A stretch of 64,000 nt of DNA from Oryzomicrobium sp. (lineage in GTDB: Bacteria > Pseudomonadota > Gammaproteobacteria > Burkholderiales > Rhodocyclaceae): assembly GCF_021287045.1 (NCBI RefSeq), contig NZ_JAJTBG010000003.1:1-64000 (forward strand), read 5' to 3'. A program made the position numbers and the translations under genes. Below, piece by piece: positions 1 through 11,646 of the stretch. Within the stretch, counting starts at the first letter, position 1. Every line of letters begins with the position of its first letter. The notes under the pieces are model-generated. The model had not been told where the DNA came from and ran no database searches. It saw only the letters and a program-made list of their open reading frames with translations.

Positions 1-3000
1 TGGTCAACTGGGCAATCAGGGCTTCGGTAAGGGCCACCCCGGGAATGAGTTGGTGTGCCTTGGCGAATGTCACCCCTTGGTCGATGAGTCCGCGGTATTG
101 GGCTTCGTCGCTGGCGTAGCTGTCGAGGAAGCGACGCCCGGTGAGCTGGGCCACCTGGTCGCGTATCAGTTGCTGCTCGTAGTAGCCGTCGCCCAGGCGC
201 TTTTGCACCGTGCTCGGGTCCATGGCGAGTTGCTGGAGCATGTAGTCCGAACTCAACCAGTTTCGATAATTGGTGAAGCGTGGATCGGTTTCGATCAGGT
301 AGCCGCCCTGGGCATTGGGATTGGTGCGGAACAGGCTGCTTGAATTCAGGCTGCCGGACAGGGCCGCCGGGTTGGCCACGCTGACCACCGAACCGCCGGT
401 ACCAGAAGCGTTTTGGCTGACCCGGTTGATGGCAAGGGCAGACACCTGGGTGCCGCTGCCGCTCGCACCGGGTTGAGTGTGCTCGGTATATTCGGTCGGG
501 GTAAGGTTGAGGCCAGTGACGGTCGACGCCGGGTAATAGCCATAGGCGACGACTTCGGTAGAGTCGTTACCTTTGCCAGGAGGTTGATGGTCGATATGGA
601 AATAGGCGGTTCCAGCATCGGTCACAATCCGCTGCCCGGCAACTTCCGTATTGACCAGGTTGGTCGCCGCAACTAGCAAGGCTCCGCCGGCAATGATCTG
701 GCTCTTGTCGTTGAGGAGACTGTCGGCATCAATCTTGAGGTTCTGCCCGGCCAGGATCTTGCCCGGGTCGGAGCTCACCACCTGGGTTTCCTTGATGGTG
801 CGGGTGTAGTCGTATCGGTAGAACTTGTCGAACCGACCGTCCGGGGCGCTCAGCTGATAGAACCTATCACGGACGGTTGGCAGGGAAATCTGGTTGGGCA
901 GGTAGCGGTTCGCCGAACCGTAGCCTTGGTATTCCTGAATGAAGACCGACGAGACGACCACTTCCTGGGTGGCGAAATGCAGGTTCCGGTTGGTGATGGT
1001 GCTGGCGGCAAGGTCGAGCCGCCCCTTGGCTTCGATGGTCGCACTGGCGTTGTCCACGGTCGCAGCGCTGCCTGTGGCCTTGTTGTCCGCATCCAGACTG
1101 CCGCCGATAGCCATGTCGCCAGCACTGAAGATGAGGGCGTGTTCCTGGTTGGAAAGGTTCTGAACGCCGATATCGAGACGCTCGCGGGCAGCGATGACGG
1201 GCGCGCTGGCCCCTTCCGCCAGGTTGTTCAGCGTCGCCGCCTCGATGGACACGTGATCGCCATACACGCGGCCGGTCCCCAGGTTGTCGAACCGGGTTGC
1301 CTTGACCAGGCTGGTGCCGCCATCGATCAGGCCCCGGTTGGTCAACAAACCGTCGGACCGGACCTTGGTATCGCCGGCACTGATTTCGCCCTGGGCAGCG
1401 TTGTCGATCTCGGCACCATGCACGTTGACGCTGGTACCGCCGAGTATCTTGGCATTGTTGGTCAATTTCCCGCTGGTATCCAGCGCAAGATTGCCGCTCG
1501 CCTGGATGTCGTTGCTGTTGGTGTAGTCACCGACAAGGCCTACGCTCAGGTCACCCTGGCTGAGCAACTTGCCAGCCCCGGTGAGGGTTGCGCTTTTGAC
1601 GGTAAGGGTTTCCCCGGCAATGATCGTGCCTTGCTCGTTGGAAATCGCCAGGGTCCTGGCCGCTGACGCCCCCGCCCCATCGGCGATGGTGCCGTGCTTG
1701 CCTGCCGACAGTAAACCCTGGGTGTTGTCCACGGTACCGCTGCTGGTCACGCCGAGCGACTCGTCGGCCCGGATAGCCCCCCGCACGTTGTCCAGGCTAC
1801 CTGCGGTAATGGCTACCGTCTTGCCCTCGATGCCCTGATCCGTTCCCTTGGTATCGGTGTTGATGAGGCGGCCGGCCTGGATCGTCAGATTCCCGCCGGA
1901 TCGCACCAGGCTGGAGCCGTTCGCCCCGGTGTTGTCCACGTCGCCGGGACCCACGTCGACGGAGACATCCCCTTGGCCTTGAATCTGCCCGCCGCGGTTA
2001 TCGAGCCGTGATGCCCGCAGCGAAGCGGAGGATTCACTCACCAATTTTCCGCTGTTGGTCACCGCCTGGCTGGTGATGGCAAGTGCCCCTTGGGCACCAA
2101 CGTAGCCTGCGGTGTTGTCCAGGTCGCCGGTCTTGAGCGTGACATCCCCCTGACCAAGAATTCCCCCCGACGAGCCGGAATTGGTGTTCGTCAGTTTCTG
2201 GTTCTGGGTATCGATATCCAGAGCGCCCCCGGCCTGGATCAGGCCGGCATCGTTGATCAGCGCACCGCTGAGGATGTCGATGCTGCCCCGGGCGGAAAGC
2301 GAACCTTGGCTGTTGTCGAAGCCATGGCCGGCACTGCGCACGACAATGTCTTGTCCAGTCAGCACCCCGCCCAGGTTCGATACGCCGAGGCTGGCCAATT
2401 GGAGGCGCTGCCCCGCCTCTGCCCAACCGGCGTTGTTGCTGAAACGTCCGGCCGTCGCCGTAATGACCAGGTCGCCCCCGATCGCTCCCAGGGTGGCGCC
2501 GTCGTTATCCACTTCCGTGGCGCTTGCCGCCAGGCTGCCGGCGGCGGCGAGGGTGCCCCTGTTCTTGAGCGCGGCCTGGCTGGTCAATTGGGCATCGCCC
2601 TGAGAGTAGACAGTACCGGTGTTCTCGATGGCGCCAGTGGTGTCGACTCGCAGGCTGGTGGCGCCCAGAATGCGGCCGCTGTTTTCCAACCGCCCATCGA
2701 GCGTCACGACCACTTCGCCCACACTGGCGCCGATTTGCCCGGCATTGCGGACGCCTACCCCCGCCTCGGTTCCCACCAGGGCGATCTTTCCGGCATACAT
2801 GCCGCCGAGTTGGGCCACGTCGATGGCGAAGGCGGGTGCAGTGCCGCTGGCCACAATGGGAGTGACTTGACTCAGGTCTGTGCTGACGGTGTTCGCGCCT
2901 GCTACGACCTTGAGGTTCTGGGCCCAGAGTCCGGCATTGATCTGGATGGAGCGGGCGATGATGTCGGTATAGTCCGCGCTTCGCCCATCCAGGCCCGCTC

Positions 3001-3671
3001 CCTGGATGGTGACCATCCCACCCTGCACCCGGTAGCCTTCGAGGACGCCGCCATTCATGATCGGCGTGCCCGTGGTCAGCGTGGCGCGATTGGCATTGAT
3101 GAAGCCGCAACCATCACAGGTGACGCCCGACGGGTTGGCGATGACGACCTGGGCCCGGTCACCGGCGACTTCGACATAGCCTCGCAGTTGGCTGGGATTG
3201 CTGGAATTGACTTCGTTGAGGATGACCCGGGCGGAGCCGCCCGCCAGCCACGGGTTGGCCTGTACCCAGCCCCCCAGTTGAGTCTGGGTGTTGCTCCGGG
3301 CATTGTTGAGGATCGCCCCCTGCCCGTTCACGTCGAACTGGGAATAAGTGTTGCGGGAAACGCCGGCGGCACTCGGCGCTTGAATATTGACGAGAGGGAC
3401 ACCGTTTGCCGAGACGCCGATGTTCGGTTGTTGGTTCTTCGGCGCACCGGGATCGGCAACGATTTGGGCCGTTGCCGACCCGATCCAGGCAACAGATCCG
3501 AAAGCACCCAGCAGCGCAAAACAGACGGGGCGCAGGGTCGCCCAGCGGTGGGCGCGATTTCCGATTTGTGGCCGCGCACCGCTTCCGCTACGTGTCGGAA
3601 CGTACTCGGCAACGGCCATCAAGAGGCCACGGGACTGGTTGAAGATGATCCGATAAAGGTTCTTGTTCATG
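1..3671 (-). CDS. Filamentous haemagglutinin-like TpsA exoprotein, N-terminal part (cut by window edge)
   Basis: Reading the complement from the ATG at 3671 gives about 1,223 codons with no stop before the window edge. Residues 1-24 (MNKNLYRIIFNQSRG...) form an extended signal peptide region (ESPR), with signal cleavage likely after ATAQ near residue 69. A TPS secretion domain follows (NGVPLVNIQAPSAAGVS, then NPSGVTCDGCGF with its two Cys near residue 187). The rest is a long stretch of weak beta-helix repeats of the type 'LDNTAG.. GALAI..'. In this family the protein crosses the inner membrane by Sec and the outer membrane through its TpsB partner, here the gene just upstream, 18 bp away. 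The C-terminus, which would decide between adhesin and contact-dependent toxin, lies outside the window. Confidence 0.93.
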
Positions 3672-3689
3672 TTGCCCCCTGAAAACCCG

Positions 3690-5438
3690 TCAGAATTGAA
3701 GACTTAGGAAAAAGCCCGCCGTGGTGCTGGCGGTCTTGAAGTGTTCCGGACGCTTGATCGGCTGGCCGACGAATACGTCGTAACTCACATTGCGGTACCC
3801 ACCGCGCAATCCCACTACCGCGCCAACCAGGTACTTGCCCACGAGATAGGTGCTGGAAGGTCCATCGACTTCGCCGTAGTCGGCCCCAAGGTAGATTTCC
3901 TGGCCGCTGGCGCCCAAGGGCATCCCCAGGTCGTTGCGAATCAGCAAGCCCCGCTCCGCCGACAGAACGCTTTCGCCATCGAAGCCGCGCACCGTATAGC
4001 GCCCCCCGATCGAGAAGCGATCCTGGGGGACCAGGGGCGTATCGTTCCATTGGCCGCGCAGGACGCCGGTATAGCGGAGCTTTTGCTGTCCGACGGCGAA
4101 CTGCCAATTGAACTGGGTATCGGCCGTCACCAGCCTTGGCCGCGACGTCCCTTCACCGAACTTTTCTTCCGGAGCGGGCAGCGAACCCATGGCACCCGTA
4201 CCCCACCGGTAAGCGAGATTGACGTCCAGGCTGCCCGATGAGAGGAACTCACGGTGGCTGATACCCACCTCCCCTCCCGCCATACGCCTGCGCTGGACTT
4301 CGATTTCGGTGTCGTCGATGTAGTTATTCGAAGAACGCATCCACCCCCGGAGCCAACCTGAGGTCTTGCGGGTGCCATCCCGGTAGAGCAGCCGCGTCAG
4401 CCGGATTTCGCTGTTGTCGCTGGTTCCTCGATAGATGTAGCTTTGGTTGGCCCCCGCTACCTTCTGGTGATAGCGGTTACTGCTCGCCGTAAAACCAAGA
4501 GACCAGTAGCCGAACGGCAGCGAATAGTGGACGGTGTGGCCAGCGGTCCCCTTGCTGCCAGGATCTGTGGTCGAAATGTTCTGGTTGGCGCTGAAGTAGA
4601 ACAGGTCGTTCAGCGTCAACATGTTGTCGAACGAGAAGGTGAGCCCCGCCTGGTATTTGCCCGTGGCCTTGGAACCGCCATCGTCCAACGTCGCGGTCAG
4701 GCGGAAGGGGAATTCCTGGCGGTATTTGATGACGAGATCGCTCTCACCCGGGAGAGCGCCCTCCCCCTCTGCTGGGGTGATCTGGATATCGGCGTCTGCC
4801 GTGGGAACACGCTTGAAGTTCTCCAGGCCCTGCTCGATGTCGCGGAGACTGAGGAGATCGCCGGGACTGGCCGGCACCGCGTTCCATTTCGTGCCGCGCA
4901 CATCCCCGCCATCCTCGAAGCGAATGTTGCGGATGCGTCCCGGGATCACGGTCAATCTGAGCGTCCCGCTCTTCAGATCCTGGGGCTCCGCCAGAATGCG
5001 GGTAGTGACATAGCCCCTGGCGACAATGACGTTCTGGATCCGCCTCATCACCAGATTGATGCCGCCGCCACCCAGGCAACGCCCGATGACAGGATCATCC
5101 TCCCGCTCCGCAGCCCCCAGCGCCCACTGAAAACGCCTAGCGTCGGCACCTGTCAGCTCAATCCTCTGAATGGTGAAACACGGGCTTTCACCGTCGGGAA
5201 TCCGCTCATCGATTTCCTGAGGGCGCTCCAACCTGACATCAGGAGTCGTTTCCTGCTGCTGGCGCAGCAGACGCTCGCGCTCCTGCTGGCGGATTATTTC
5301 CTGGGCACCGGGATCCGTATTGACGGGAGGGTCAGCAGCGAGTGCTGCATTCGTGAAAACGGCCGCAATAACGGCCACCATGAGTTGGCGACGGGAATGG
5401 CATCCCTTCAAATGATTCGCCGAAGCGGGCTTGTACAT
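3690..5438 (-). CDS. TpsB outer-membrane transporter (ShlB/FhaC/HecB family)
   Basis: 582 aa. It has a signal peptide (VIAAVFTNAALAA), then a Gln/Arg/Glu-rich helix typical of the FhaC plug helix. POTRA-type sequence spans about residues 75-230 (IQRIELTGADARRFQ, GYVTTRILAEPQDL, GTLRLTVIPGRIRNI). A beta barrel follows, with the family's TVRGFDGES motif near residue 482 and a terminal aromatic residue (FLSLQF). It secretes and folds the TpsA protein encoded immediately downstream on the same strand, so the two form a tpsB-tpsA operon. The start has AGGA five bases upstream. The 5' flank (5590-5640) is clearly more AT-rich than the surrounding chromosome. Confidence 0.93.
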   Translation of the reverse strand: MYKPASANHLKGCHSRRQLMVAVIAAVFTNAALAADPPVNTDPGAQEIIRQQERERLLRQQQETTPDVRLERPQEIDERIPDGESPCFTIQRIELTGADARRFQWALGAAEREDDPVIGRCLGGGGINLVMRRIQNVIVARGYVTTRILAEPQDLKSGTLRLTVIPGRIRNIRFEDGGDVRGTKWNAVPASPGDLLSLRDIEQGLENFKRVPTADADIQITPAEGEGALPGESDLVIKYRQEFPFRLTATLDDGGSKATGKYQAGLTFSFDNMLTLNDLFYFSANQNISTTDPGSKGTAGHTVHYSLPFGYWSLGFTASSNRYHQKVAGANQSYIYRGTSDNSEIRLTRLLYRDGTRKTSGWLRGWMRSSNNYIDDTEIEVQRRRMAGGEVGISHREFLSSGSLDVNLAYRWGTGAMGSLPAPEEKFGEGTSRPRLVTADTQFNWQFAVGQQKLRYTGVLRGQWNDTPLVPQDRFSIGGRYTVRGFDGESVLSAERGLLIRNDLGMPLGASGQEIYLGADYGEVDGPSSTYLVGKYLVGAVVGLRGGYRNVSYDVFVGQPIKRPEHFKTASTTAGFFLSLQF

Positions 5439-5633
5439 CGATTCCTGAGACTGTTCTGGGCATTGTTGTCAGTGCTCTGGAGGGGAGGTGCAATGGCCAG
5501 GGATATTTTTCCCATTGGCATCATGTTGTTATGTATCCCAACGCCACCATCGCTTGCGTCAGAAGCGCGTCAGACTACTACATGGCATAAACAAAATACA
5601 TAACCAATTTGCTTAAATATATTTTTAAGGCAT

Positions 5634-5659
5634 AAAAAAACCGCTCCTCAAAGGAGCGG
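5634..5659 (-). terminator. Rho-independent terminator of the chemoreceptor gene
   Basis: An 8-bp perfect stem CCGCTCCT/AGGAGCGG with a CAA loop (5641-5659) is followed, on the minus strand, by seven T (complement of 5634-5640). It sits 33 bp after the chemoreceptor stop. It also has TTTT on the plus-strand side, so it may insulate in both directions. Confidence 0.85.
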
Positions 5660-5691
5660 TTTTCTAGGTGCGACGTAAGCCGTTACTGGGT

Positions 5692-7188
5692 TCAATCCAG
5701 CTTGAAGAACCCAATCGTCTCCTGCAAGCGAACTGCCTGGCCGTGCAGCTCCTGGGCCGTGGCCGAGAGTTCTTCGGAGGCGCTGGCGTTGTGCTGGGTG
5801 GCCTGGCTGACCTGGACGATGGCGGTGGAAATCTGGCCGGCGCCGGTGGCCTGTTCCTCCGAGGCCAGGACGATTTCCTTGACCAGGGCGGCGGTCTTTT
5901 CGATGTTGGGCTGCATCTGGCCGAACAGGCCGCCGGCCTTTTCCGCCAGGGCGACGCTGCCGGTGGCCAGTTCGCCGATTTCCTGGGCGGCTTTCTGGGA
6001 GCGCTCGGCCAGCTTGCGCACCTCGCCGGCCACCACGGCGAAGCCCCGGCCCGCCTCGCCGGCCCGGGCCGCTTCGATGGCGGCGTTCAGGGCCAGCAGG
6101 TTGGTCTGGTAGGCGATCTCGTCCACGATGCCGATCTTGTCGGCGATGCGCTGCATAGCCTCCACCGTGGCCCGCACCGCCTCGCCGCCGGCGCCGGCAT
6201 CCTCAGCGGCACGCACGGCGATGGTTTCGGTGGCCCGGGCGTTGTCCTTGTTCTGCTCGATGCTGCTGGCCATCTGCTCCACGGCGGCGGTGGTTTCATC
6301 CACGCTGGCCGCCTGTTCGGAAGCGGACTGGGACAGAGAGTGGGAGGTGCTGCTGACCTGGTCGGAGGCGCTGGCCAGGGCCTCGGCGCTGGCGCGCACT
6401 TCCAGCATGGCGGCCTTGTTGCGGCTGATCATCTTGTCGGCGGAGCGCATCATCTGGGCGATCTCGTCCTTGCCGTCGGCCTCGGCATGCACCGTCATGT
6501 CGCCTTCGGCCAGGGCTTCGAGCACGTTCTGGACCTGTTTCACCGGGGCGAGGATGCCGCGCACCACCCACCATGACAGGGCCACCAGCAGCACCAGGAC
6601 CACCGCCGCCACGCCGCCCTGGCGGACCACGTTCTCGCGGAACACCTGATCCACGTCGTCCACGTAGATGCCCGAACCGACCACCCAGCCCCAGGCGGGG
6701 AAGGCCTTCACGTAGGAGATCTTTTCCACCGGCACGTCGCTGCCCGGCTTGGGCCAGACGTAACTGACGAAGCCCTCGCCCTTGGCCTTGGCCACTTCCG
6801 ACATTTCACGGAAGAGATGCACGCCGTTGGCGTCCTTGGCGTCGGACAGGTTCTTGCCCTCCAGCTCGGGCTTGATCGGGTGCATCACCGATCCGGCGTC
6901 GAAATCGTTGAGAAAGAAATATTCGTCGCCGCCGTAGCGCAGCCGGCGCACCGCGGCGATGGCGGCGGCCTTGGCCTCGTCCTCGCCCAGGGCGCCGCTG
7001 GTCTGCAGGGCGTAGTAGTGGGACACCAGGCCGTGGACCGTTTCGACCACGTGGCGGGTCTTGAACTTGCGGTCTTCCAGCAGGTTGTCGCGCAGCTGGG
7101 CCAGGCCCATGGCGATGCTGGCAACGATGCCCAGGGCGGCCAGGGCCACCAAAAGGGTCAGTTTCCAGCCCAGTTTCAGGTTCTTCAT
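5692..7188 (-). CDS. Methyl-accepting chemotaxis protein with periplasmic Cache domain
   Basis: 498 aa. TM1 is near residues 10-30. A single Cache (sCache_2-like) periplasmic domain spans about 35-185 ([50 protein letters not shown]). TM2 is near 190-212, followed by HAMP and a full MCP signalling domain with the conserved hairpin ([20 protein letters not shown] near 360-380). Cache domains of this type usually bind small organic acids or similar ligands, but the ligand cannot be read from the sequence. There is no CheR-docking pentapeptide at the C-terminus (it ends FFKLD). It is a single gene with its own terminator, divergent from the biotin cluster. Confidence 0.95.
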   Translation of the reverse strand: MKNLKLGWKLTLLVALAALGIVASIAMGLAQLRDNLLEDRKFKTRHVVETVHGLVSHYYALQTSGALGEDEAKAAAIAAVRRLRYGGDEYFFLNDFDAGSVMHPIKPELEGKNLSDAKDANGVHLFREMSEVAKAKGEGFVSYVWPKPGSDVPVEKISYVKAFPAWGWVVGSGIYVDDVDQVFRENVVRQGGVAAVVLVLLVALSWWVVRGILAPVKQVQNVLEALAEGDMTVHAEADGKDEIAQMMRSADKMISRNKAAMLEVRASAEALASASDQVSSTSHSLSQSASEQAASVDETTAAVEQMASSIEQNKDNARATETIAVRAAEDAGAGGEAVRATVEAMQRIADKIGIVDEIAYQTNLLALNAAIEAARAGEAGRGFAVVAGEVRKLAERSQKAAQEIGELATGSVALAEKAGGLFGQMQPNIEKTAALVKEIVLASEEQATGAGQISTAIVQVSQATQHNASASEELSATAQELHGQAVRLQETIGFFKLD

Positions 7189-7391
7189 TATCGTTTTTCC
7201 CCTTGCCGGCCGGCGGTTGGCGGCCGTGTCGCTTCCTCGTTGGCGGGACTCCGGGCCAACGCGCCCGGAAGTGCAGGCGGTAGAATGTCGGCCTTTGTCG
7301 GAATCTGCAATATCCCAGCCGCGTTTTACACGCGCCCGCGCACTCCATGAGGCGCCCGGCGCGACGCCGTGGATAGCTCCTGCCCCCTCCC

Positions 7392-8801
7392 ATGCCCCAC
7401 GTTCCCGCCTCGTCTTCCCTGCTCGACCGCAGCCTGGCCGCCGTCTGGCACCCCTGCACCCAGATGCGCCACCATCTGGAGTCCGGCGCCAACGCCCTGC
7501 CCCTAATCCCCATCGTGCGCGGCCAGGGCCTGTGGCTGTACGACGATTCGGGCCGGCGCTTTCTCGACGGCATCAGTTCCTGGTGGGTGAACCTGTTCGG
7601 CCACGGCAACCCACGCATCAACGCGGCGCTGCGCGACCAGCTGGAAACGCTCGAACACGTCATCCTGGCCGGCTTCACCCATGAGCCGGTAGTGGAACTG
7701 TCTGAACGCCTCTCCGCCCTCGCCGGCGGCGCCCTGGGCCACGCCTTCTATGCCTCCGACGGTGCCTCGGCCACCGAGATCGCCCTGAAGATGTCCTACC
7801 ACTACTGGCAGAACACCGGGCACCCGGCCAAGCGCCGCTACGTCTGCGTCGCCGGCAGCTACCACGGCGAAACCGTGGGCGCCCTGGCGGTCACCGACGT
7901 GGCCCTGTTCAAGGACGCCTACGGCCCCCTCACCCACCCGGCCTACGTGGTGCCCAGCCCGGACGCCCGCCTCGCCCGGGACGGCGAGAGCGCCGCCGAC
8001 GTGGCCCGCCGCGCCGCCCAGGGGCTGGAGGCCCTGTTGGCCGAAGAGCACGAGCAGATCGCCGCCCTGATCGTCGAACCCCTCATCCAGTGCGCCGGCG
8101 GCATGGCCATGCACGATCCGGAGTACCTGGTGCAGGCCCGCGCCCTGTGCGACCGCTACCAGGTGCACCTGATCTGCGACGAGATCGCCGTGGGCTTCGG
8201 CCGCACCGGCACCTTCTTCGCTCATGAGCAGGCCACCGTGGCCGGCGCGCCGATCCGCCCGGACTTTCTCTGCCTATCGAAGGGCATCACCGCCGGCTAC
8301 CTGCCCCTGTCGGTGGTCTTGAGCACCGACGCCATCTACCAGGCCTTCCTTGACGAGCGGCTGGCCCGGGGTTTCCTCCATTCCCACTCCTACACCGGCA
8401 ACCCCCTGGCCTGCCGGGCGGCCCTGGCCACCCTGGACATCTTCGCCAGCGACGACGTGATCGCCGCCAACCGGGCCACCGCCGCCGCCTTCAGCGAATT
8501 GCTGCGGCCCCTGGCCGAGCATCCCCGGGTGCGCCACTTCCGCCAGCGCGGCATGATCTGGGCCGCCGACATCGACACCGCCGACCCGAGCTTCGGCCGC
8601 CGTTTCTACCGCGAGGCCCTGGCCCGGGAAGTGCTGCTGCGCCCCCTGGGCAACACCCTGTACTTCATGCCCCCCTACATCGCCACGGAAGCCGATCTGG
8701 CCTTCCTCGCCCAACGGGCGCTCCAGGCCCTGGAAGCGGCCCTGGCCGCCGGCGACGCGGCGCAGCCCGGCGGTCCGGCCTCGCCCACCTTCGCCGCCTG
8801 A
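7392..8801 (+). CDS. bioA: Adenosylmethionine-8-amino-7-oxononanoate aminotransferase
   Basis: 469 aa, a class-III PLP aminotransferase. It makes 7,8-diaminopelargonate (DAPA) from KAPA using S-adenosylmethionine as amino donor, the third dedicated step of biotin ring assembly. BioA hallmarks are the N-terminal [22 protein letters not shown], the glycine-rich [27 protein letters not shown], and the PLP lysine in [12 protein letters not shown] (K297). It is the first gene of a tight biotin cluster, with bioF starting 10 bp after its stop. The tail after residue 455 is a short Gly/Ala/Pro stretch. Confidence 0.97.
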   Translation: MPHVPASSSLLDRSLAAVWHPCTQMRHHLESGANALPLIPIVRGQGLWLYDDSGRRFLDGISSWWVNLFGHGNPRINAALRDQLETLEHVILAGFTHEPVVELSERLSALAGGALGHAFYASDGASATEIALKMSYHYWQNTGHPAKRRYVCVAGSYHGETVGALAVTDVALFKDAYGPLTHPAYVVPSPDARLARDGESAADVARRAAQGLEALLAEEHEQIAALIVEPLIQCAGGMAMHDPEYLVQARALCDRYQVHLICDEIAVGFGRTGTFFAHEQATVAGAPIRPDFLCLSKGITAGYLPLSVVLSTDAIYQAFLDERLARGFLHSHSYTGNPLACRAALATLDIFASDDVIAANRATAAAFSELLRPLAEHPRVRHFRQRGMIWAADIDTADPSFGRRFYREALAREVLLRPLGNTLYFMPPYIATEADLAFLAQRALQALEAALAAGDAAQPGGPASPTFAA

Positions 8802-8810
8802 ACCACATCC

Positions 8811-9983
8811 ATGATCTGGGACGACCTCGACCTCGAACTGGCCAAGCGCCGCGACCAGGGCCTGCTGCGCACCCGGCGCACCCTGCAATCCCCCGCCGGC
8901 CCCCACGCCATCGTGGACGGCCGGCCGTTGCTGGCCTTTTGCAGCAACGACTACCTGGGGCTGGCCGCCGACCCCGCTGTTGCCAACGCCATGGCCGAGG
9001 GCGCCCGCCGCTGGGGCGCCGGCTCCGGCGCCTCCCACCTGGTGTCCGGCCACCTGGAACCCTTCCAGCAGCTCGAAGACCGGCTCGCCGCCTTCACCGG
9101 CTTTGCCCGGGCCCTGACCTTTTCCACCGGCTACATGGCCAACCTGGCCATCGTTCCCTCCCTGGTGGGCCGGGGCGACGCGGTGTTCGCCGACAAGCTC
9201 AACCACGCCTCCCTGATCGACGCGGTGCAGCTATCCCGGGCCGACCATGTGCGCTACCCGCACAACGACGTGGCGGCCCTGGAGCGCCTGCTGGAAAAAT
9301 CCACCGCCCGCAAAAAGCTGATCCTCACCGACGCCGTGTTCAGCATGGACGGCGACCTGGCGCCCCTGGCCGAACTCTTCGCCCTGGCCGAGCGTTTCGA
9401 CGCCTGGCTGGTGGTGGACGACGCCCACGGCTTCGGCGTGCTCGGCCCCCAGGGCCGGGGCAGCCTGGCCCACCTGGGCCTGCCCGCCTCCCCGCGCCGC
9501 CTGCTGATGGGCACCCTGGGCAAGGCAGCCGGGGTCTCCGGCGCCTTCGTCGCCGGCGCGGAATCGGTGATCGAGTGGCTGATGCAGACCGCCCGGCCCT
9601 ACATCTTCACCACCGCCGCTAGCCCTGCCGTGGCCTGCGGCCTGCTCGCCGCCCTGGACACGCTGGCCGGCCCGGACGGCGACGCCCGCCGCGCCCACCT
9701 GCAAACCCTGATCGCCCGGCTGCGCGCCGGCCTGGCCGACACGCCCTGGCACCTGCTGCATTCCGACACCGCCATCCAACCCATCGTGGTCGGCGACAAC
9801 CACGCCGTCCTCGCCGTGGCCCAGGCCCTGCTCGACCAGGGCCTGTGGGTGCCGGCCATCCGCCCGCCCACGGTGCCCGCCGGTTCCGCCCGGCTGCGGG
9901 TGTCCCTGTCCGCCGCCCATAGCCTGGACGACGTGGACCGCCTGACCGCCGCCCTGGCCGCCGTTGCTGCCCTTGCCCCATGA
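8811..9983 (+). CDS. bioF: 8-amino-7-oxononanoate synthase
   Basis: 390 aa, an alpha-oxoamine synthase that condenses pimeloyl-ACP with L-alanine to KAPA using PLP. Diagnostic motifs are [47 protein letters not shown] and the PLP lysine in [15 protein letters not shown] (K238). Its TGA overlaps the bioH start (ATG at 9980), which indicates translational coupling. Length and motif spacing are normal for the family. Confidence 0.97.
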   Translation: MIWDDLDLELAKRRDQGLLRTRRTLQSPAGPHAIVDGRPLLAFCSNDYLGLAADPAVANAMAEGARRWGAGSGASHLVSGHLEPFQQLEDRLAAFTGFARALTFSTGYMANLAIVPSLVGRGDAVFADKLNHASLIDAVQLSRADHVRYPHNDVAALERLLEKSTARKKLILTDAVFSMDGDLAPLAELFALAERFDAWLVVDDAHGFGVLGPQGRGSLAHLGLPASPRRLLMGTLGKAAGVSGAFVAGAESVIEWLMQTARPYIFTTAASPAVACGLLAALDTLAGPDGDARRAHLQTLIARLRAGLADTPWHLLHSDTAIQPIVVGDNHAVLAVAQALLDQGLWVPAIRPPTVPAGSARLRVSLSAAHSLDDVDRLTAALAAVAALAP

Positions 9984-10792
9984 ACATCACGCCCCTCAAC
10001 GCCCCCGTGGCCCCCGCGCGCCCATCTCTCGCCCTGCTGCACGGCTGGGGCCTGGACGGCCGCATCTGGGACGATCTGCTGCCCCACCTCGCCACCCTGG
10101 CGCCTGATCTGCCCCTGCTGCGCGTGGACCTGCCCGGCTACCACGGCACGCCCTACGCCGGCGAGAACGCTGCCGATGTGGCCCGGCAACTGGCCGAGCA
10201 GTTGCCCCCCGGCTGCATCCTGGCCGGCTGGTCCCTGGGTGGCATGCTCGCCCAGATGGCGGCGGTCCGGCCGAATAGCCCCATCGCCCGGCTGGTGCTG
10301 CTCGGCACCACTCCCAGCTTCGTCAAGCGCGAGGGTTTCGAAGCCGGCCAGTCCCCGGCCCTGCTCGCCACTTTCACCGCCGGCATCCGTGCCCTGCCCG
10401 CCGCCGTGGTGCCCCGCTTCGCCACCCTGATCAACCAGGGCGACAGCCGCGCCCGGGACATCAACCGCCTGATCAAGCCCCTCACCCAGGAGCCTCTGCC
10501 GGAAAAAGCCGGCCTGCTCGCCGGACTGGCCTGGCTGGGGGAACTGGACCTGCGCCCCCTGGCGGCCACCATCGCCCAGCCCGCCCTGGTCATCCACGGC
10601 GCCAAGGACGGCCTGATCCCCTGTGAGGCCGGCCAGTGGCTGGTCGGGCACCTGCCCCGGGCCGAGCTGCTAACCCTGCCGGAGGCCGCCCACACGCCCT
10701 TCCTGCACGACCCCGCCGGCTGCGCCGCCGCCATCGCCCGCTTCGCCACGGCCGGCGCCGCCGCCGACACCGGCACCGCCACGGCTGCATGA
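9980..10792 (+). CDS. bioH: Pimeloyl-ACP methyl ester carboxylesterase
   Basis: 270 aa alpha/beta hydrolase. BioH cleaves pimeloyl-ACP methyl ester and so ends the BioC-protected fatty-acid detour of pimelate synthesis. The fold markers are [13 protein letters not shown] (oxyanion region), the nucleophile elbow GWSLGG (S85), acid D210 in HGAKDGLIP and H238 in EAAHTPF. It overlaps bioF upstream by 4 bp and bioC downstream by 4 bp (ATGA), so the order F-H-C is translationally coupled. The coupling supports BioH rather than an unrelated hydrolase. Confidence 0.94.
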   Translation: MNITPLNAPVAPARPSLALLHGWGLDGRIWDDLLPHLATLAPDLPLLRVDLPGYHGTPYAGENAADVARQLAEQLPPGCILAGWSLGGMLAQMAAVRPNSPIARLVLLGTTPSFVKREGFEAGQSPALLATFTAGIRALPAAVVPRFATLINQGDSRARDINRLIKPLTQEPLPEKAGLLAGLAWLGELDLRPLAATIAQPALVIHGAKDGLIPCEAGQWLVGHLPRAELLTLPEAAHTPFLHDPAGCAAAIARFATAGAAADTGTATAA

Positions 10793-11592
10793 GCCCGGAT
10801 TCCGACCGTCCCGCCAAGCATCGGGTGCGGGCCGCCTTCGACCGGGCGGCGCGCACCTACGACGGGGCCGCCATCCTGCAACGCCGGGCCGTGGCCGGCC
10901 TGCTGGCACGCCTGGAGGCCGCAGCCCCCGCCCTCGCCGGCCCCCTGCTCGACGCCGGCTGCGGCACCGGCTATGCCCTGCCCCTGCTGGCCGCGCGCTA
11001 CCCCGGCCAATCCCTGATCGCCGCCGACCTGGCCCCGGCCATGGTGGACGCCAGCCGCAAGGCCCTGGCTGCGCTGAACGCCCCAAGCCAAGCCCTGTGC
11101 GCCGACCTGGAGGCCCTGCCCCTGACCGACGCCAGCCTGGGCCTATACTGGTCGAGCCTGGCCTTGCAGTGGTGCCACCTGCCCACGGCCCTGGCCGAAG
11201 CCAGGCGCCTGCTGCGCCCGGGCGGGGTGCTGGCCATCGCCACCCTGGGCCCCGGCACCTTTGCCGAACTGGCCCAAGCCTTCGCTGCGGTGGATCGGCA
11301 CCGCCACGTGCTCGCCTTCGACGACGGGGCCGCCATCGCCGCCGCCATCGCCGCCGCCGGCTTTGCCGACCCGCACCTGGAGAGCGAAACCCTCACCGTC
11401 CATTACCCGGACCTGCCCAGCCTGCTCGCCGCCATCAAGGCCGTGGGCGCCAACCAGGTGGGTCCCGGCCGGCGCACCGCGCCCCTGGGCCGGGCCGGTC
11501 TGGCCCGCCTCACCGAAGCCTACGAAGCCCTGCGCACGCCGCAGGGCCTGCCCCTGAGCTACCGGGTGGTCTACGCCCTGTCCCGGACCTGA
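10789..11592 (+). CDS. bioC: Malonyl-ACP O-methyltransferase
   Basis: 267 aa from the ATG at 10789, which overlaps the bioH stop; an upstream in-frame extension to 10636 would lie inside bioH and is rejected. It is a class-I SAM methyltransferase: RVRAAFDRAARTYDGAA is the BioC-type N-terminus and LLDAGCGTGYALPLLA is motif I. The region GLYWSSLALQWCHLP and the C-terminal TYRVVYAL-like end also match BioC. It methylates malonyl-ACP so that the fatty-acid machinery can extend it to pimeloyl-ACP methyl ester, the BioH substrate. Confidence 0.95.
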   Translation: MSPDSDRPAKHRVRAAFDRAARTYDGAAILQRRAVAGLLARLEAAAPALAGPLLDAGCGTGYALPLLAARYPGQSLIAADLAPAMVDASRKALAALNAPSQALCADLEALPLTDASLGLYWSSLALQWCHLPTALAEARRLLRPGGVLAIATLGPGTFAELAQAFAAVDRHRHVLAFDDGAAIAAAIAAAGFADPHLESETLTVHYPDLPSLLAAIKAVGANQVGPGRRTAPLGRAGLARLTEAYEALRTPQGLPLSYRVVYALSRT

Positions 11593-11646
11593 ACCGGGCG
11601 GCCGACACAACGGGCCCGGCGCCTTCACTCCTATTTCCCGACAGTC

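Noticed and set aside
2090..3682. A 530-codon plus-strand frame at the left edge
   Set aside because: The complement encodes the ESPR/TPS domain protein in one uninterrupted frame; the plus-strand frame has no family features.
7189..7391. Promoter pair in the chemoreceptor/bioA divergent gap
   Set aside because: TTGGCG and TAGAAT are present but about 35 bp apart, not a usable spacing; no convincing BirA operator was seen.
10636..10788. Upstream extension of bioC
   Set aside because: It would overlap 51 codons of bioH and encodes Arg/Pro-rich shadow sequence; the ATGA junction at 10789 fits coupled translation.
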